A stretch of DNA of 64,000 nt from WRGT01 sp942493035 (GTDB lineage: Bacteria > Spirochaetota > UBA4802 > UBA5550), in contig OW818666.1 of assembly GCA_942493035.1 (NCBI GenBank), positions 1,426,001 to 1,490,000 on the forward strand, read 5' to 3'. A program made the translations under genes and the position numbers. Shown here in pieces: positions 51,745 through 61,213 of this stretch (positions are counted from its first letter, which is position 1; every line of letters starts with the position of its first letter). The notes beneath the pieces were generated by a model. That model saw nothing but the letters and a program-made list of their open reading frames with translations. It was not told where the DNA came from and made no database searches.

Positions 51745-53160
51745 TCAATAATCTCTGAAAAAAAATGCAAGTATTCTTTTTGTATCATTCCTTATATGGA
51801 AGTTACAGGCAACTCTGTTATTATTTGAATTTACTAACTCCGGAAGATACGCAGCTATTTGATTATCTGCTGCTATTAGCGGTATCCTATTTTTGACTCT
51901 ACTGTCAAGTTTCTTTTCAATCATAATTTCTTTAATTTTCTTCGTACCGGATTCTATAATAATCCGGTCACCAGGTCTGCGATTACGGATTACAATCCTT
52001 TCAAAATCATTTTCCGGCTGAATAAAAACAGTGTCATTCAGATCTTTATTTAAATTGTAAAAATTAAAATCGACATAACGTGCTGTCACTTCTTTGTTGA
52101 TTTCAATTAATCTGATGGGATTCCCCTCTTCAAACATAACATGGTATTCCCAGAATTCAGGCGTTTCATTTATCCTGATTTCATTGCGTATACTTATTAT
52201 TTTCTGATTATTAAGAAGACCTTTTCTTATTACTAAATTTTCTTTCCAGTAAAGATCCATATTGGCAGTGTTTGTACGATATCTTTTATAAATCTCGTTA
52301 AATATATGAATATTCACCTTAATTCCATATTCATCCGAAAGAATCTGTGATATATAAAATTTTATCAACGGGAAATTCTCATGGAAGCTGTCTATGTTTA
52401 AAATTATCTCTGATCCGTTTCGTTGTACTGCATCAGGATAGAGTTTTCCGGCCAATTCAGAGATTAGAGACTGATTTTCAATCGCATGCCCGGCAAGATT
52501 AACCAGATTCTCCTCACTCTGATGGAATCGCTCAGATATTGCCGGAATAATTATATTTCGCAGATGATTTCGAAGATAGATAATTTCCCTGTTTGATAGA
52601 TCCTCCCGCCACTGTATATTATTGAGTTTCAGATATGAATAGATCTCATCTTTTTCAGCAAAGAGTATGGGTCTTATAATATTCTGTATTTTTGAATGTA
52701 TCCCTTTTATTCCCGTTATACCAGTTCCGGAAAGTATCCTCATCAAAACTGTTTCCGCATTATCATTCATATTATGAGCTGTTGCGATTTTCGAATAATT
52801 CTCAGATTGTAAAATATTTTTAAGGAAGGAATATCTGACATTTCTTGCCTGTTCTTCGAACGAAATGCCGCTGATTTTATTCTTTTTGAAATCAAACCGT
52901 TCGATATAACATGGAACAGATAACTTTTGCCCTATATCTCTCACAAAAAATTCGTCTATATCTGTTTCATCACCGCGGGTTAAATGATTAAGATGAAAAA
53001 TTCCTGTTGTAAACGGGATTTCCTGCTGCAGTTTTTTCATCAGATGAAGCATAAACATGGAATCTTTACCGGCAGAAAGAGATAAAAGAATTTTATCTCC
53101 GGGGGTAATTAAGTTATTTGTAAGTACATAATCTCTGAATCTGCTGTAGATATCATCCAT
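51745..53160 (-). CDS. tilS: tRNA(Ile)-lysidine synthetase
   Basis: 471 aa, modifies C34 of tRNA-Ile to lysidine. PP-loop motif is LSLSAGKDSMFML, where the second Gly of the usual SGGxDS is Ala; HNMNDNAETVLMRILSGTG and ITGIKGIHSKIQNIIRP follow as in the family. The C-terminal substrate-recognition domain has NRRPGDRIIIESG. It starts the row tilS-ybeY-pgpH-phoH-aspS when read from aspS. Confidence 0.94.
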   Translation of the reverse strand: MDDIYSRFRDYVLTNNLITPGDKILLSLSAGKDSMFMLHLMKKLQQEIPFTTGIFHLNHLTRGDETDIDEFFVRDIGQKLSVPCYIERFDFKKNKISGISFEEQARNVRYSFLKNILQSENYSKIATAHNMNDNAETVLMRILSGTGITGIKGIHSKIQNIIRPILFAEKDEIYSYLKLNNIQWREDLSNREIIYLRNHLRNIIIPAISERFHQSEENLVNLAGHAIENQSLISELAGKLYPDAVQRNGSEIILNIDSFHENFPLIKFYISQILSDEYGIKVNIHIFNEIYKRYRTNTANMDLYWKENLVIRKGLLNNQKIISIRNEIRINETPEFWEYHVMFEEGNPIRLIEINKEVTARYVDFNFYNLNKDLNDTVFIQPENDFERIVIRNRRPGDRIIIESGTKKIKEIMIEKKLDSRVKNRIPLIAADNQIAAYLPELVNSNNNRVACNFHIRNDTKRILAFFFRDY

Positions 53161-53181
53161 ATTCAGTCAGATTCTATATAA

Positions 53182-53640
53182 TCAGATTTTAATTGCATTG
53201 AAAATATCTTCTTCAAGAGAGTTCATTTTCTTTTCATCTTCGGCTGATTTCTCATGATCATATCCAAGGAGATGGAGCACTCCGTGGATGATGAGCCGTT
53301 TTATCTCTTCAGCCAGGGTCACCTCGTACTCAACAGCCTGTTTTGAAGCTGTTTCAAGGGAAATATAGATATCGCCAAGCTCTTCCATGGGATTATCAAT
53401 AATCGGAAAGGGATCATCTCTGTATGCAAAACTTATAACATCTGTAGGTTTTTCTTTTCCGCGGTATTCTGAATTTATAGAAGTAATATACTCATCATCC
53501 GTCAGTATGAGGTTAACTGATATATTATCCGTTTCAGTTTTTATAAAAGTTTTATCAGTGATTGAAAAGAATAACTCCTCTGTCAGATCTTTATATGGAA
53601 GTGTAATATTCCCTTCTGTAAATATTTCAATTGAACGCAT
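53182..53640 (-). CDS. ybeY: Endoribonuclease YbeY
   Basis: 152 aa, zinc-dependent RNase for 16S rRNA 3' maturation. The metal-binding motif HGVLHLLGYDH gives H119, H123 and H129; upstream LILTDDEYITSINSEYRGKEKPTDVISF is the conserved core. Close to pgpH and phoH, the widespread arrangement. Confidence 0.97.
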   Translation of the reverse strand: MRSIEIFTEGNITLPYKDLTEELFFSITDKTFIKTETDNISVNLILTDDEYITSINSEYRGKEKPTDVISFAYRDDPFPIIDNPMEELGDIYISLETASKQAVEYEVTLAEEIKRLIIHGVLHLLGYDHEKSAEDEKKMNSLEEDIFNAIKI

Positions 53641-53663
53641 ATCAATAACCGGTTAATCCCATT

Positions 53664-55943
53664 TTATTGGACTTCTCTTATATCACGGGCTTCTTTTTCA
53701 AGATCCTTAATCCGTTCACTGTCCGGGTATTCTATTCTGGTGTGGAAAATACCGAACAGCATTCTAAGGAATACACCCTGAACGACCTTAAGCTCTACCA
53801 TTGAGAGTCCTGAATCATCAAGATCTCCGTCATTAAGCTTGTTGTATATTATTTTCCTGACCATCCCCTCAAGCTTCTCTTTCGAAGGATCTTTAATCGA
53901 TCTTGATGCTGCTTCAATTGAATCTGCAAGCATTACTACTGCCGATTCTTTACTGTGAGGCTGAGGTCCGGGGTATTGAAAATCATTACGGTCAACCGGC
54001 CCCGAAGTGTTTCCGCTGGCATTTTCAAGTGCCTGATGATAGAAGAACGTCATTGTTGATGTGCCGTGGTGTTCACGGATAAAGTCGATGACAGCTTCGG
54101 GGAGACCATGTTTCTTCGCCATGGCCACACCCTTGCTTACGTGAGATATAATCAGTTTTGAATATTCTGTAGGTGACATCCTCTTGGCCCTGATGTCTGA
54201 AATCCCGTTTTCAATATATATGCCAGGATCATTTATCTTTCCAATGTCGTGATAGAAAGCCCCGACCCTGGCGAGCATATAATTAGCATTGATCTCTTTA
54301 CAGGCAGCTTCGGCCAGTGTTGATACAACCAGTGAATGATTGTATGTTCCCGGAGCATTAAGAAGCATCTTCTTGAAAATATTAGCATTAAGATCTGACA
54401 ACTCCAGAAGCTTAAATTTTGTGGTAATATCAAAGAAGTGTTCGTAAATCGGAAATATACCAAGAGCCAGTATTGAGTTAAGAATACCGCTGGCAATTGC
54501 AAGTTCTGAATTAGTTAACGCGATTTTCCATGGAGTATTCTCGATAAGAGCGATTGCGGCAATAATCACAGCATTTATTAAACCAAGAATCAATCCCCCT
54601 TTAAAGAAATCGGAACGCCTGTCCACATGGAGATTTATAAATGTTCCCATAACTGCTGAACTGAATGCAAGGAAAACACTCTGCGTATCTACTCCGACAA
54701 TCATTAATGCAAAGAAAACAACATAAAGAGCTACAAACAGCGAGAGATAAATATTATAAAGTATTGATATCATCATTGTGATGAATGGTATCGGCATTAG
54801 AAGAATATAAGATACTTTTGATGTTCTGGCCATTTCAAAGCTGTCAGCAAAAAAAGCATATATCATAAAAAACAATATCAGAGAACAGATAACGATTATA
54901 CCCTTCCGGTCCGGGAAATAATATATCTCATAAGTGAAAGTAAAAAAACTGAGAAGCGCAACAAAAATAACCTGCATTAGAATCAATCCAATGATGAAAT
55001 TCACATGAGATGTTTTTGCGTATTTATTGATTATAGCAATTTTCTGAATTACTTCATTAGTAACCGTATCACCTTCACGAATGATTGTCTGGCCTTTTTT
55101 AAGAAGTCCTGTCACCGGTTTGATCTCTTTCAGTTTTTCGTCTATCCGGCGTAAAGTCTCTTCTGAATTGAATGCAAGATTCGGTTTAAGATAATTCTTT
55201 ATTACGGCAGAGACCGCGAGCAGAGTCTCCTGTGGAAGAAACGGAGCTACAGAATAACATATATTATAAAGTCTGAGTTTGACATTTTCAACAGTCTGAA
55301 GATCATCAATAACGGCCGGAACCTCCTCTTCCGCATCAGGAGAATCTCCGCTTCTTATAGTAACTGACTTAATATTGAGTTTGAGCGGATTATCATATTC
55401 AACATCGAGTACACCTAATCCCTTGTAATCGTATATATAAATTAATATTTTTATTACTGAGCTTTTAAGCTGTCTGGGATTATCGTAAAGAAGAAGACTC
55501 AGCAGTATTTCATCACTGTAGTATTGAGATCTTGGGAGCCTTTTTTTGAGCATTTCAAGCTGTGTATCAAGATCTGCTATCCCGGCAGGTATACTGTCTT
55601 CAATTGTTTTAATGACAGCAGATAAAAGTATATCGGCAGATTTAATATTATCTTCAAGAACAGCAGTATCTTTGTCAAATACAAGCTTTTCATTCTGAAG
55701 AGCAATACTTTTCTGGGATTCAGTTTCAATATCTTTAACGAAGTGTATATCCCGCGGAACCCTAATATCGGAATCAGCGATATCACCTACATTATAAGAA
55801 TAAGTTTTATCAGTTACTTTATAAGCAAGTATTCCCGTGGAAATCAGAATCAGCAGAACTATAAAGATATAGTATAACCGGATTTTTTTATCCTTAAAGA
55901 TTCTGAAGAAATTCTGAAATGATATGGTTTTCGTATATTTCAT
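53664..55943 (-). CDS. 7TMR-HD phosphodiesterase, PgpH-like (c-di-AMP)
   Basis: 759 aa. Anchor at ~19-42, an extracytoplasmic 7TMR-HDED domain (~45-320), seven membrane helices (~330-500), and a cytoplasmic HD domain with HNHSLVV, GAFYHDIGKIND and IREHHGTSTM. In Listeria PgpH this domain cleaves c-di-AMP. PhoH and YbeY beside it match other bacteria. The presence of a c-di-AMP cyclase elsewhere is implied but unseen. Confidence 0.92.
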   Translation of the reverse strand: MKYTKTISFQNFFRIFKDKKIRLYYIFIVLLILISTGILAYKVTDKTYSYNVGDIADSDIRVPRDIHFVKDIETESQKSIALQNEKLVFDKDTAVLEDNIKSADILLSAVIKTIEDSIPAGIADLDTQLEMLKKRLPRSQYYSDEILLSLLLYDNPRQLKSSVIKILIYIYDYKGLGVLDVEYDNPLKLNIKSVTIRSGDSPDAEEEVPAVIDDLQTVENVKLRLYNICYSVAPFLPQETLLAVSAVIKNYLKPNLAFNSEETLRRIDEKLKEIKPVTGLLKKGQTIIREGDTVTNEVIQKIAIINKYAKTSHVNFIIGLILMQVIFVALLSFFTFTYEIYYFPDRKGIIVICSLILFFMIYAFFADSFEMARTSKVSYILLMPIPFITMMISILYNIYLSLFVALYVVFFALMIVGVDTQSVFLAFSSAVMGTFINLHVDRRSDFFKGGLILGLINAVIIAAIALIENTPWKIALTNSELAIASGILNSILALGIFPIYEHFFDITTKFKLLELSDLNANIFKKMLLNAPGTYNHSLVVSTLAEAACKEINANYMLARVGAFYHDIGKINDPGIYIENGISDIRAKRMSPTEYSKLIISHVSKGVAMAKKHGLPEAVIDFIREHHGTSTMTFFYHQALENASGNTSGPVDRNDFQYPGPQPHSKESAVVMLADSIEAASRSIKDPSKEKLEGMVRKIIYNKLNDGDLDDSGLSMVELKVVQGVFLRMLFGIFHTRIEYPDSERIKDLEKEARDIREVQ

Positions 55944-56029
55944 AAATTGATACTCAGTGCTTACTCCTTAATTTTGCATACGCAGAAATTCCGTTTAAAA
56001 AAATCCGGTCTACCGCTGCGGTGCAGTAA

Positions 56030-56049
56030 TAAGAGACTGACGTCTCTTA
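56030..56049. terminator. Short hairpin between phoH and pgpH
   Basis: TAAGAGAC and GTCTCTTA make a perfect 8-bp stem with a 4-base loop. On the minus strand it follows phoH; the T-tract is minor, so attenuation rather than full stop is likely. Confidence 0.45.
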
Positions 56050-56099
56050 GCCTATGTAAAGATTGAGTAATCGAAAATGTATTAATACTATAAACATGG

Positions 56100-57059
56100 C
56101 TAATTATAACCAGCTTTCTCATAAGCTTCAACAATTTTTTCAACAATCGGATGCCTTGAGATATCTTCCCTTGAAAAATTTATAAACTCTATACCATCAA
56201 TATTTCTAAGGATCTTCTGACTCTGAATCAGACCTGAAAACTGCGGTTTCGCAAGATCTATCTGTGTCACGTCACCGGAAATTACAAACTTCGAATTACT
56301 ACCCAATCTTGTCAAAAACATTTTCATCTGAGATAATGTTGTATTTTGAGCCTCATCAAGGATAATATACGCATTATTAAGTGTTCTCCCTCTCATATAT
56401 GCTAGAGGAGCTATCTCAATAAATCCTTTTTCTATAAGTGATGTAACCCGCTCAGCGCCAAGCAGATCAAAAAGTGCGTCATATAACGGTCTTAAATACG
56501 GATTTATCTTCTGAATGAGATCCCCGGGAAGAAAACCGAGATTTTCTCCAGCTTCAACAGCCGGTCTTGTTAGAACTATCCGTTCGACTTTACCTTTAAG
56601 GAAATAATGAATTGCCATTACTACTGCAAGATAAGTTTTACCGGTACCGGCAGGCCCGATTCCGAATGTTACAGGTGAATTATGAATCGCATTCAGATAC
56701 GCCGCCTGGTTAACTGTTCTTGGGACTATAGTTTTTCCTGTATCGGGTATGAATATTTTCAGACGGTTTATTTCGTCAAGTTTGAATTTATGGCCGGAGT
56801 TTATCGTTGTTGTTATATAACGGATTTCAAAATCGTCAAGTTCCTGATTTACATCTTTTTTGTTTAAATACTCGGTAAAGGCTTTTAATACCTCAAGGCC
56901 TTTAACAGCATCAATTTCAGACTGAATAATCACGGTGTTTCCTCTGGGGATCATAGTAATCCCCAGAATTTTTTCCACCTGTCTGAGATTTTTATCTTTA
57001 AAGCCGCAGACTCTTTTGTATAAAGATGTATCTTCGACTTCGAAAATTTCTTTGAACAT
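56100..57059 (-). CDS. PhoH-like P-loop NTPase
   Basis: 319 aa. KH-like N-terminal part (~1-85), Walker A IGPAGTGKT at 134-142, TRPAVEAGENLGFLPGD, and DEAQNTTLSQMKMFLTR as Walker B-like motif. Thought to act in RNA metabolism with YbeY. Overlaps the aspS stop by one base (ATG sharing), so the two are coupled. Confidence 0.95.
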   Translation of the reverse strand: MFKEIFEVEDTSLYKRVCGFKDKNLRQVEKILGITMIPRGNTVIIQSEIDAVKGLEVLKAFTEYLNKKDVNQELDDFEIRYITTTINSGHKFKLDEINRLKIFIPDTGKTIVPRTVNQAAYLNAIHNSPVTFGIGPAGTGKTYLAVVMAIHYFLKGKVERIVLTRPAVEAGENLGFLPGDLIQKINPYLRPLYDALFDLLGAERVTSLIEKGFIEIAPLAYMRGRTLNNAYIILDEAQNTTLSQMKMFLTRLGSNSKFVISGDVTQIDLAKPQFSGLIQSQKILRNIDGIEFINFSREDISRHPIVEKIVEAYEKAGYN

Positions 57060-58834
57060 TATTTCTTAACAATCCGGAGTGAAAGCTCATTCAGCTGATC
57101 ATCTGAAACGTGCGACGGAGCCTCACTCATCATACACTGACCCTTCTGTGTTTTCGGGAATGCTATAACTTCACGAATTGAATTCTTCTTAAGCAGAAGC
57201 ATCATCACCCTGTCAAGACCGAGTGCCAGTCCTCCGTGAGGCGGTGCACCGAATTGGAGAGCATCAAGAAGAAATGAAAATTTAACTCTTGCCTCTTCAT
57301 CAGACATGCCGAGTATGCTGAATAATTTTGACTGTACCGCGGAATCATGTATCCTGATTGAACCGCCCCCTATTTCAGATCCGTTTAGAACTATATCATA
57401 AGCCTGCGCTTTAATTTTCCCTGCATTTTCAGGGGTAATATTATTAAGCAGATCCATATGTTCAGGAAGAGGCGCTGTAAAAGGATGATGAACCGCATAA
57501 TATCTCTTATCCTCTTCGTGATATTCTATCAGAGGGAAATTTTTAACCCAGAGGAAGTTCAGTTTATTATCGTCGATCATATCGAGATCTCTTGCAATTT
57601 TAAGCCTCATATTCGCAAGAGTGGTATTCACTATCTGAGCTTTATCTACGGAGAAGAAAATTACTGCAGGTTCTTTAAGTTCAAATCTCTCTACAAGTTT
57701 ACTCTTCTCTTCATCTGTGATAAACTTGGATATTCCACCTTCGAAGTTTCCGTTGCTGTATTTAAACATCGGAAAACCTTTTGCTCCGAATTTTTTAACA
57801 TATTCAGAGTAGTCATCTGTCATCTTCCGTGAGAGCTTTCCGCCATCTTCAACTGCAATACCCTTAATAACACCCTTAGATGAAAGCGCTGAAGAGAAAA
57901 CATTAAATGTTGATGTTGCAAATATATCCGAACAATCTCTGATTTCAATACCAACCCTTGTATCCGGAGCGTCAGTACCATATTTACTCATTGCTTCATC
58001 ATAATCGATTACAGGAAATTTGTATGAAACATCTCTTCCTGTAACTTCTTTTACAGCCTGTTTGAGAAGATCTTCAATTATTTCCATAATCATATCAGGT
58101 GTAACAAATGAGAGCTCCATATCTATCTGTGTAAACTCAGGCTGGCGGTCATTACGGAGATCCTCATCCCGGAAACATTTTACTATCTGGAAATAACGGT
58201 CATATCCGGAGATCATAAGAATCTGTTTAAAAAGCTGAGGGGATTGAGGTAGAGCGTAAAACTCACCCTTATTTATTCTGCTCGGTACAAGAAAATCTCT
58301 CGCACCCTCCGGAGTTGATTTGTTAAGCATAGGAGTCTCTATTTCAACAAAACGTCTGTCGCTTAGAAACTTTCTGGTGAACTGCATCATCTGGTGACGT
58401 TTGATCATCGATTCCTTCATATCTTCACGACGAAGATCGAGGAATCTGTATTTAAGTCTTACTTCTTCATTTATGTTGTCTCTTATATCAAGTGAAAACG
58501 GCGGAACAAGAGATTTATTTAAAATAACAATACTATCAGCTACTATTTCTATCATTCCGGTAAGAACATTCGGATTGATCGTTTCCTTAGATCTATTGCG
58601 GACTTTACCTTTTATCTGTACTACCCATTCACTTCTTACACTGTCTGCTATTTCTGTATTCTCTTTCGAAACGGATGAGTCGAATACCGCCTGAACAATA
58701 CCGGTTACATCACGTATTTCAAGAAAAATTATCCCGCCCAGGTCTCTCTTTCTATCAACCCAGCCTGATATAGAAACTTCACTGCCGGTATCATTAGGTG
58801 TTAATTCACCGCAGTATGATCTGTCATTAAACAT
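57059..58834 (-). CDS. aspS: Aspartyl-tRNA synthetase (bacterial type)
   Basis: 591 aa class II synthetase with N-terminal OB-fold anticodon domain (~1-105), catalytic motifs 1 to 3 (FVEIETPMLNKSTPEGARDF, FRDEDLRNDRQPEFTQID, GLALGLDRVMMLL), and the bacterial GAD insertion (~290-410). A possible promoter TTGACA (58943-58948, minus) with a loose -10 after 17-18 bases lies ~70 bp upstream of the expected start region. Heads the phoH-pgpH-ybeY-tilS row. Confidence 0.97.
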   Translation of the reverse strand: MFNDRSYCGELTPNDTGSEVSISGWVDRKRDLGGIIFLEIRDVTGIVQAVFDSSVSKENTEIADSVRSEWVVQIKGKVRNRSKETINPNVLTGMIEIVADSIVILNKSLVPPFSLDIRDNINEEVRLKYRFLDLRREDMKESMIKRHQMMQFTRKFLSDRRFVEIETPMLNKSTPEGARDFLVPSRINKGEFYALPQSPQLFKQILMISGYDRYFQIVKCFRDEDLRNDRQPEFTQIDMELSFVTPDMIMEIIEDLLKQAVKEVTGRDVSYKFPVIDYDEAMSKYGTDAPDTRVGIEIRDCSDIFATSTFNVFSSALSSKGVIKGIAVEDGGKLSRKMTDDYSEYVKKFGAKGFPMFKYSNGNFEGGISKFITDEEKSKLVERFELKEPAVIFFSVDKAQIVNTTLANMRLKIARDLDMIDDNKLNFLWVKNFPLIEYHEEDKRYYAVHHPFTAPLPEHMDLLNNITPENAGKIKAQAYDIVLNGSEIGGGSIRIHDSAVQSKLFSILGMSDEEARVKFSFLLDALQFGAPPHGGLALGLDRVMMLLLKKNSIREVIAFPKTQKGQCMMSEAPSHVSDDQLNELSLRIVKK

Positions 58835-58918
58835 GGCTCTCCTCTGAAAAACAATTTATATAATTATAGAATATTTCACACTTCCAGCCTTTAAGTACTG
58901 TTGGAAAAGGCTTCAAAT

Positions 58919-58948
58919 GAATAATTTTTTCATAGGGCTATTTGTCAA
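58919..58948 (-). promoter_or_regulatory. Candidate promoter of aspS
   Basis: On the minus strand TTGACA (58943-58948) is followed after 17-18 bases by an A/T-rich hexamer (ATTATT/TTATTC). The -35 is perfect; the -10 is weak. The remaining bases of 58835-59076 hold no gene. Confidence 0.4.
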
Positions 58949-59076
58949 GTCTAAAAATGAGATGGTACTAAATTGATTATTATATAGTAAAATTACAGAA
59001 TAAAAATGATTTTTTGCTCACGGGTATTTCGTAGTGTGGCGGGCAGAGGTAAGAATATTTACAAAAATAATGATTT

Positions 59077-59110
59077 AAAACCGCCGCAATGATAACATCA
59101 TCACTGCGGC
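59077..59110 (-). terminator. Intrinsic terminator after the SnoaL-like gene
   Basis: On the minus strand GCCGCA, a G-T pair and TGAT fold back on ATCA and TGCGGC, followed by GGTTTT. It lies 7 bases after the stop of the gene that ends at 59117. Confidence 0.8.
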
Positions 59111-59116
59111 AGGCAT

Positions 59117-59533
59117 TTATTTTATCAGTGGTTTTGTTTCTTTACCGGCATCAGCGAATCTTCTGTTCATATCTTCACCAAGGGCGATAAGACCGCTAAG
59201 TGGTCTTATTAAAACTTCAAAATTCACAATCTGCCCTTCATCATTGAATTCAATTAAATCTACACCTTTTACAGATTTTCCGTTTACCACAGCACTGAAC
59301 TCCAGAGCCCAATTTTTTCCATCAAGAAATTCTCTATGATATTTAAATTCTGTAAGGACTTCAATTACATTACTGAGAACAAACATTGCTTCATCTTTTG
59401 TCGATTTTGGTTTAAATACAACAGGGGAATACAGAGTTATTTTATCTGAAATTAATTCATTTAGAGTTTTCAGATCTTTATTAAAAACAACTTTATGCCA
59501 TCGTTCCAGAAGTTCCTTATTCTTTTTATCCAT
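59117..59533 (-). CDS. SnoaL/NTF2-like fold protein
   Basis: 138 aa alpha+beta barrel of the NTF2-like superfamily (KELLERWHKVVFNKDLKTLNELISD, VLTEFKYHREFLDGKNWALEF, GVDLIEFNDEGQIVNFEVL). These small proteins range from ketosteroid isomerases to ligand binders; no catalytic signature is convincing here. The ATG at 59533 is favoured because GGAGG is eight bases upstream; a longer start begins inside that ribosome site. Single-gene unit. Confidence 0.8.
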   Translation of the reverse strand: MDKKNKELLERWHKVVFNKDLKTLNELISDKITLYSPVVFKPKSTKDEAMFVLSNVIEVLTEFKYHREFLDGKNWALEFSAVVNGKSVKGVDLIEFNDEGQIVNFEVLIRPLSGLIALGEDMNRRFADAGKETKPLIK

Positions 59534-59769
59534 CAGCATATCCTCCATTCTATTTGTATTTCTATTTATATTTTTTCAGATAAATGGATATATTTTTTCT
59601 GTCAATAAATATAATATTTGTATATTCTATATACAGACTTTTAAAGTATTCATCGTACGTCGATTGAACTCAAATCTTTTTTATTCTTCTAAATCCATAC
59701 GAGAGGAGCATTTGTTTTAATCTAGACATTCCATGAATTAAAGAAAGTAATTAAGCAGGAGATTACATA

Positions 59770-60168
59770 TTATGATGGACGTAAAAAAATAAAATAAACG
59801 GAAGGAATATTTCTTAAAATCGTAAATATTATAACAATCATAATGAAAAAAACAATCACTGCATTATCGTATTTTTTTATAGTAGCAGTATTTTTCAGCA
59901 GAACAAACCGGAATGTAAACCATAATCCGGACAAGGGGAGCACTGTAACCAGCAGTAAATTCTCATGCATTGCACGTATAAAATCAGCTCTGAGTAATGC
60001 GTGAATCCCTCTGCTCATACCGCATCCTGCACAATAGAATCCGGTAGTTTTATTAAAAAGACAGCCTGTTGGAATTGTTGTAAACTCAGGTATCAAAAAA
60101 ACAATTACAATACCTGCAGTAATCAGTATAGCGTCTGCTTCAGTCATGTTTTTAAATCTGTTTAACAT
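59770..60168 (-). CDS. DUF2752 membrane protein
   Basis: 132 aa with three or four hydrophobic segments. Family pattern: PTGCLFNKTTGFYCAGCGMSRGIHALLRADFIRAMHENLLL, seen as two Cys groups and the R-G...ALL segment. Function unknown. Its start is 3 bp after the TM2 gene stop, and both small membrane proteins commonly occur together. Confidence 0.85.
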   Translation of the reverse strand: MLNRFKNMTEADAILITAGIVIVFLIPEFTTIPTGCLFNKTTGFYCAGCGMSRGIHALLRADFIRAMHENLLLVTVLPLSGLWFTFRFVLLKNTATIKKYDNAVIVFFIMIVIIFTILRNIPSVYFIFLRPS

Positions 60169-60171
60169 TTT

Positions 60172-60495
60172 TTATATTAAAGGAATACCATCAACATCGT
60201 TAAGTTTTCTTGTTGCAATAAGAATTATATCCACAAGCCACCAGACACCGCATCCTCCAAATGTAAAAAGCTTAAGTAATCCAAGCCCAACATAGCCGAG
60301 ATAGAATCTGTCAACTCCAAGCTGACCGAAGAATATTGAAAGTATAAGTGCGACTATAAGTTCTCTTCGCGGAACCGGGATTCCGGAAACGGAAGAAGTT
60401 TCAGCAATGGTTGAATTACTTATCAGCAAAGCTCCACAACCCTGACAATATTTTGCATTAGATAAGGATTCTTTACCGCAATTGTGGCAGTACAT
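60172..60495 (-). CDS. TM2-domain protein with N-terminal zinc ribbon
   Basis: 107 aa. Zinc ribbon MYCHNCGKESLSNAKYCQGCG, a linker, then the TM2 domain (LIVALILSIFFGQLGVDRFYLGYVGLGLLKLF and GVWWLVDIILI). TM2 proteins have a DRF motif between helices and unknown roles. The ATG at 60495 has GGAG nine bases upstream; an upstream in-frame start is less likely. Confidence 0.88.
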   Translation of the reverse strand: MYCHNCGKESLSNAKYCQGCGALLISNSTIAETSSVSGIPVPRRELIVALILSIFFGQLGVDRFYLGYVGLGLLKLFTFGGCGVWWLVDIILIATRKLNDVDGIPLI

Positions 60496-60641
60496 AATTA
60501 ACTCCGTTGATTTCAGATTTATAAAAACATGATAATACTGATTCATAAGTTCAAGCAATTAATAGTATAAATTGATTAATTAAAACTATTAACAAACAAG
60601 AGCGGCGTGATCAGAGACTGTTCAAAAACCGGCGGTATTTC

Positions 60642-60667
60642 ATCTTCGTCACGCTTGCGGCGAAGAT
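60642..60667. other. Hairpin in the 60496-60806 intergenic region
   Basis: ATCTTCG-TCA-CGC-TT-GCG-G-CGAAGAT forms a stable stem without a T-run. The 311-bp stretch 60496-60806 otherwise holds only the promoter of the next gene; no ORF is seen. Confidence 0.5.
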
Positions 60668-60735
60668 AAGAGTAATTTTCAGCATGAATTATAGGAGTGA
60701 ATAAAAAAAAATATAAAGTATGAATGATGACATAG

Positions 60736-60764
60736 TTGACAATATATTATTATTTGGTTAAATT
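60736..60764 (+). promoter_or_regulatory. Promoter of the 70-aa protein gene
   Basis: TTGACA at 60736-60741, a 17-base spacer, and TAAATT at 60759-60764. The start should lie around 60771, leaving a short leader before CTGGAGGAACAGAATG. Confidence 0.65.
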
Positions 60765-60806
60765 TGATTATATTAATAATCAATAAAAAAAAACTGGAGG
60801 AACAGA

Positions 60807-61019
60807 ATGAACATCAGTAAGGCAGTTGACAAATCATACGAAGGTAAGACTCTTAAAGAGCTTGCAGATTCCCCGGTAGCAGCTCTGCAAGGGCTTAGCG
60901 AAGGCGATGCCAAACTTCTTCTGGATGCATTTAATGTCAAAACTATCCGTGATCTTGCTAATCTCAAATATATTAAATGGGCTCAGGCAATTGTAACACT
61001 TTCAGATACAGAAGCTTAA
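60807..61019 (+). CDS. Small helix-hairpin-helix-like protein, conserved-looking
   Basis: 70 aa, all helical: TLKELADSPVAALQGLSEGD, AKLLLDAFNVKTIRDLANL and YIKWAQAIVTLSDTEA. The GLSEGDAKLLLDAFNVKTIRDLA part looks like a helix-hairpin-helix/SAP-type helical pair. Excellent ribosome site (GGAGG) and own promoter, so it is probably abundant. Similar tiny proteins occur in several bacteria, but I do not know the function. Confidence 0.75.
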   Translation: MNISKAVDKSYEGKTLKELADSPVAALQGLSEGDAKLLLDAFNVKTIRDLANLKYIKWAQAIVTLSDTEA

Positions 61020-61024
61020 TTTTA

Positions 61025-61155
61025 TTCCCGTCAGAAATTTAATGTAAATTTGCAAATGCTTACAAACTGGTGAAGACTGATCTACGTCAGGCTAAAGGTG
61101 CGGCAGAGATAAAGTGTATCCGATTTATAACAAATTACTATATCTCTGACGGGAA
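61025..61155. repeat. 131-bp segment with inverted ends
   Basis: TTCCCGTCAGA (61025-61035) is exactly reverse-complemented at 61145-61155 (TCTGACGGGAA), with ~110 bases between. T-rich sequence follows the right end. It may be a terminator with a very long loop, a structured small RNA, or a mobile miniature element; no clear target duplication. Confidence 0.5.
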
Positions 61156-61213
61156 ATAATTTATTCTTTTTTTTTAGAATTCATCATATATCATTTCTCA
61201 ATGAAGAGTTGAT

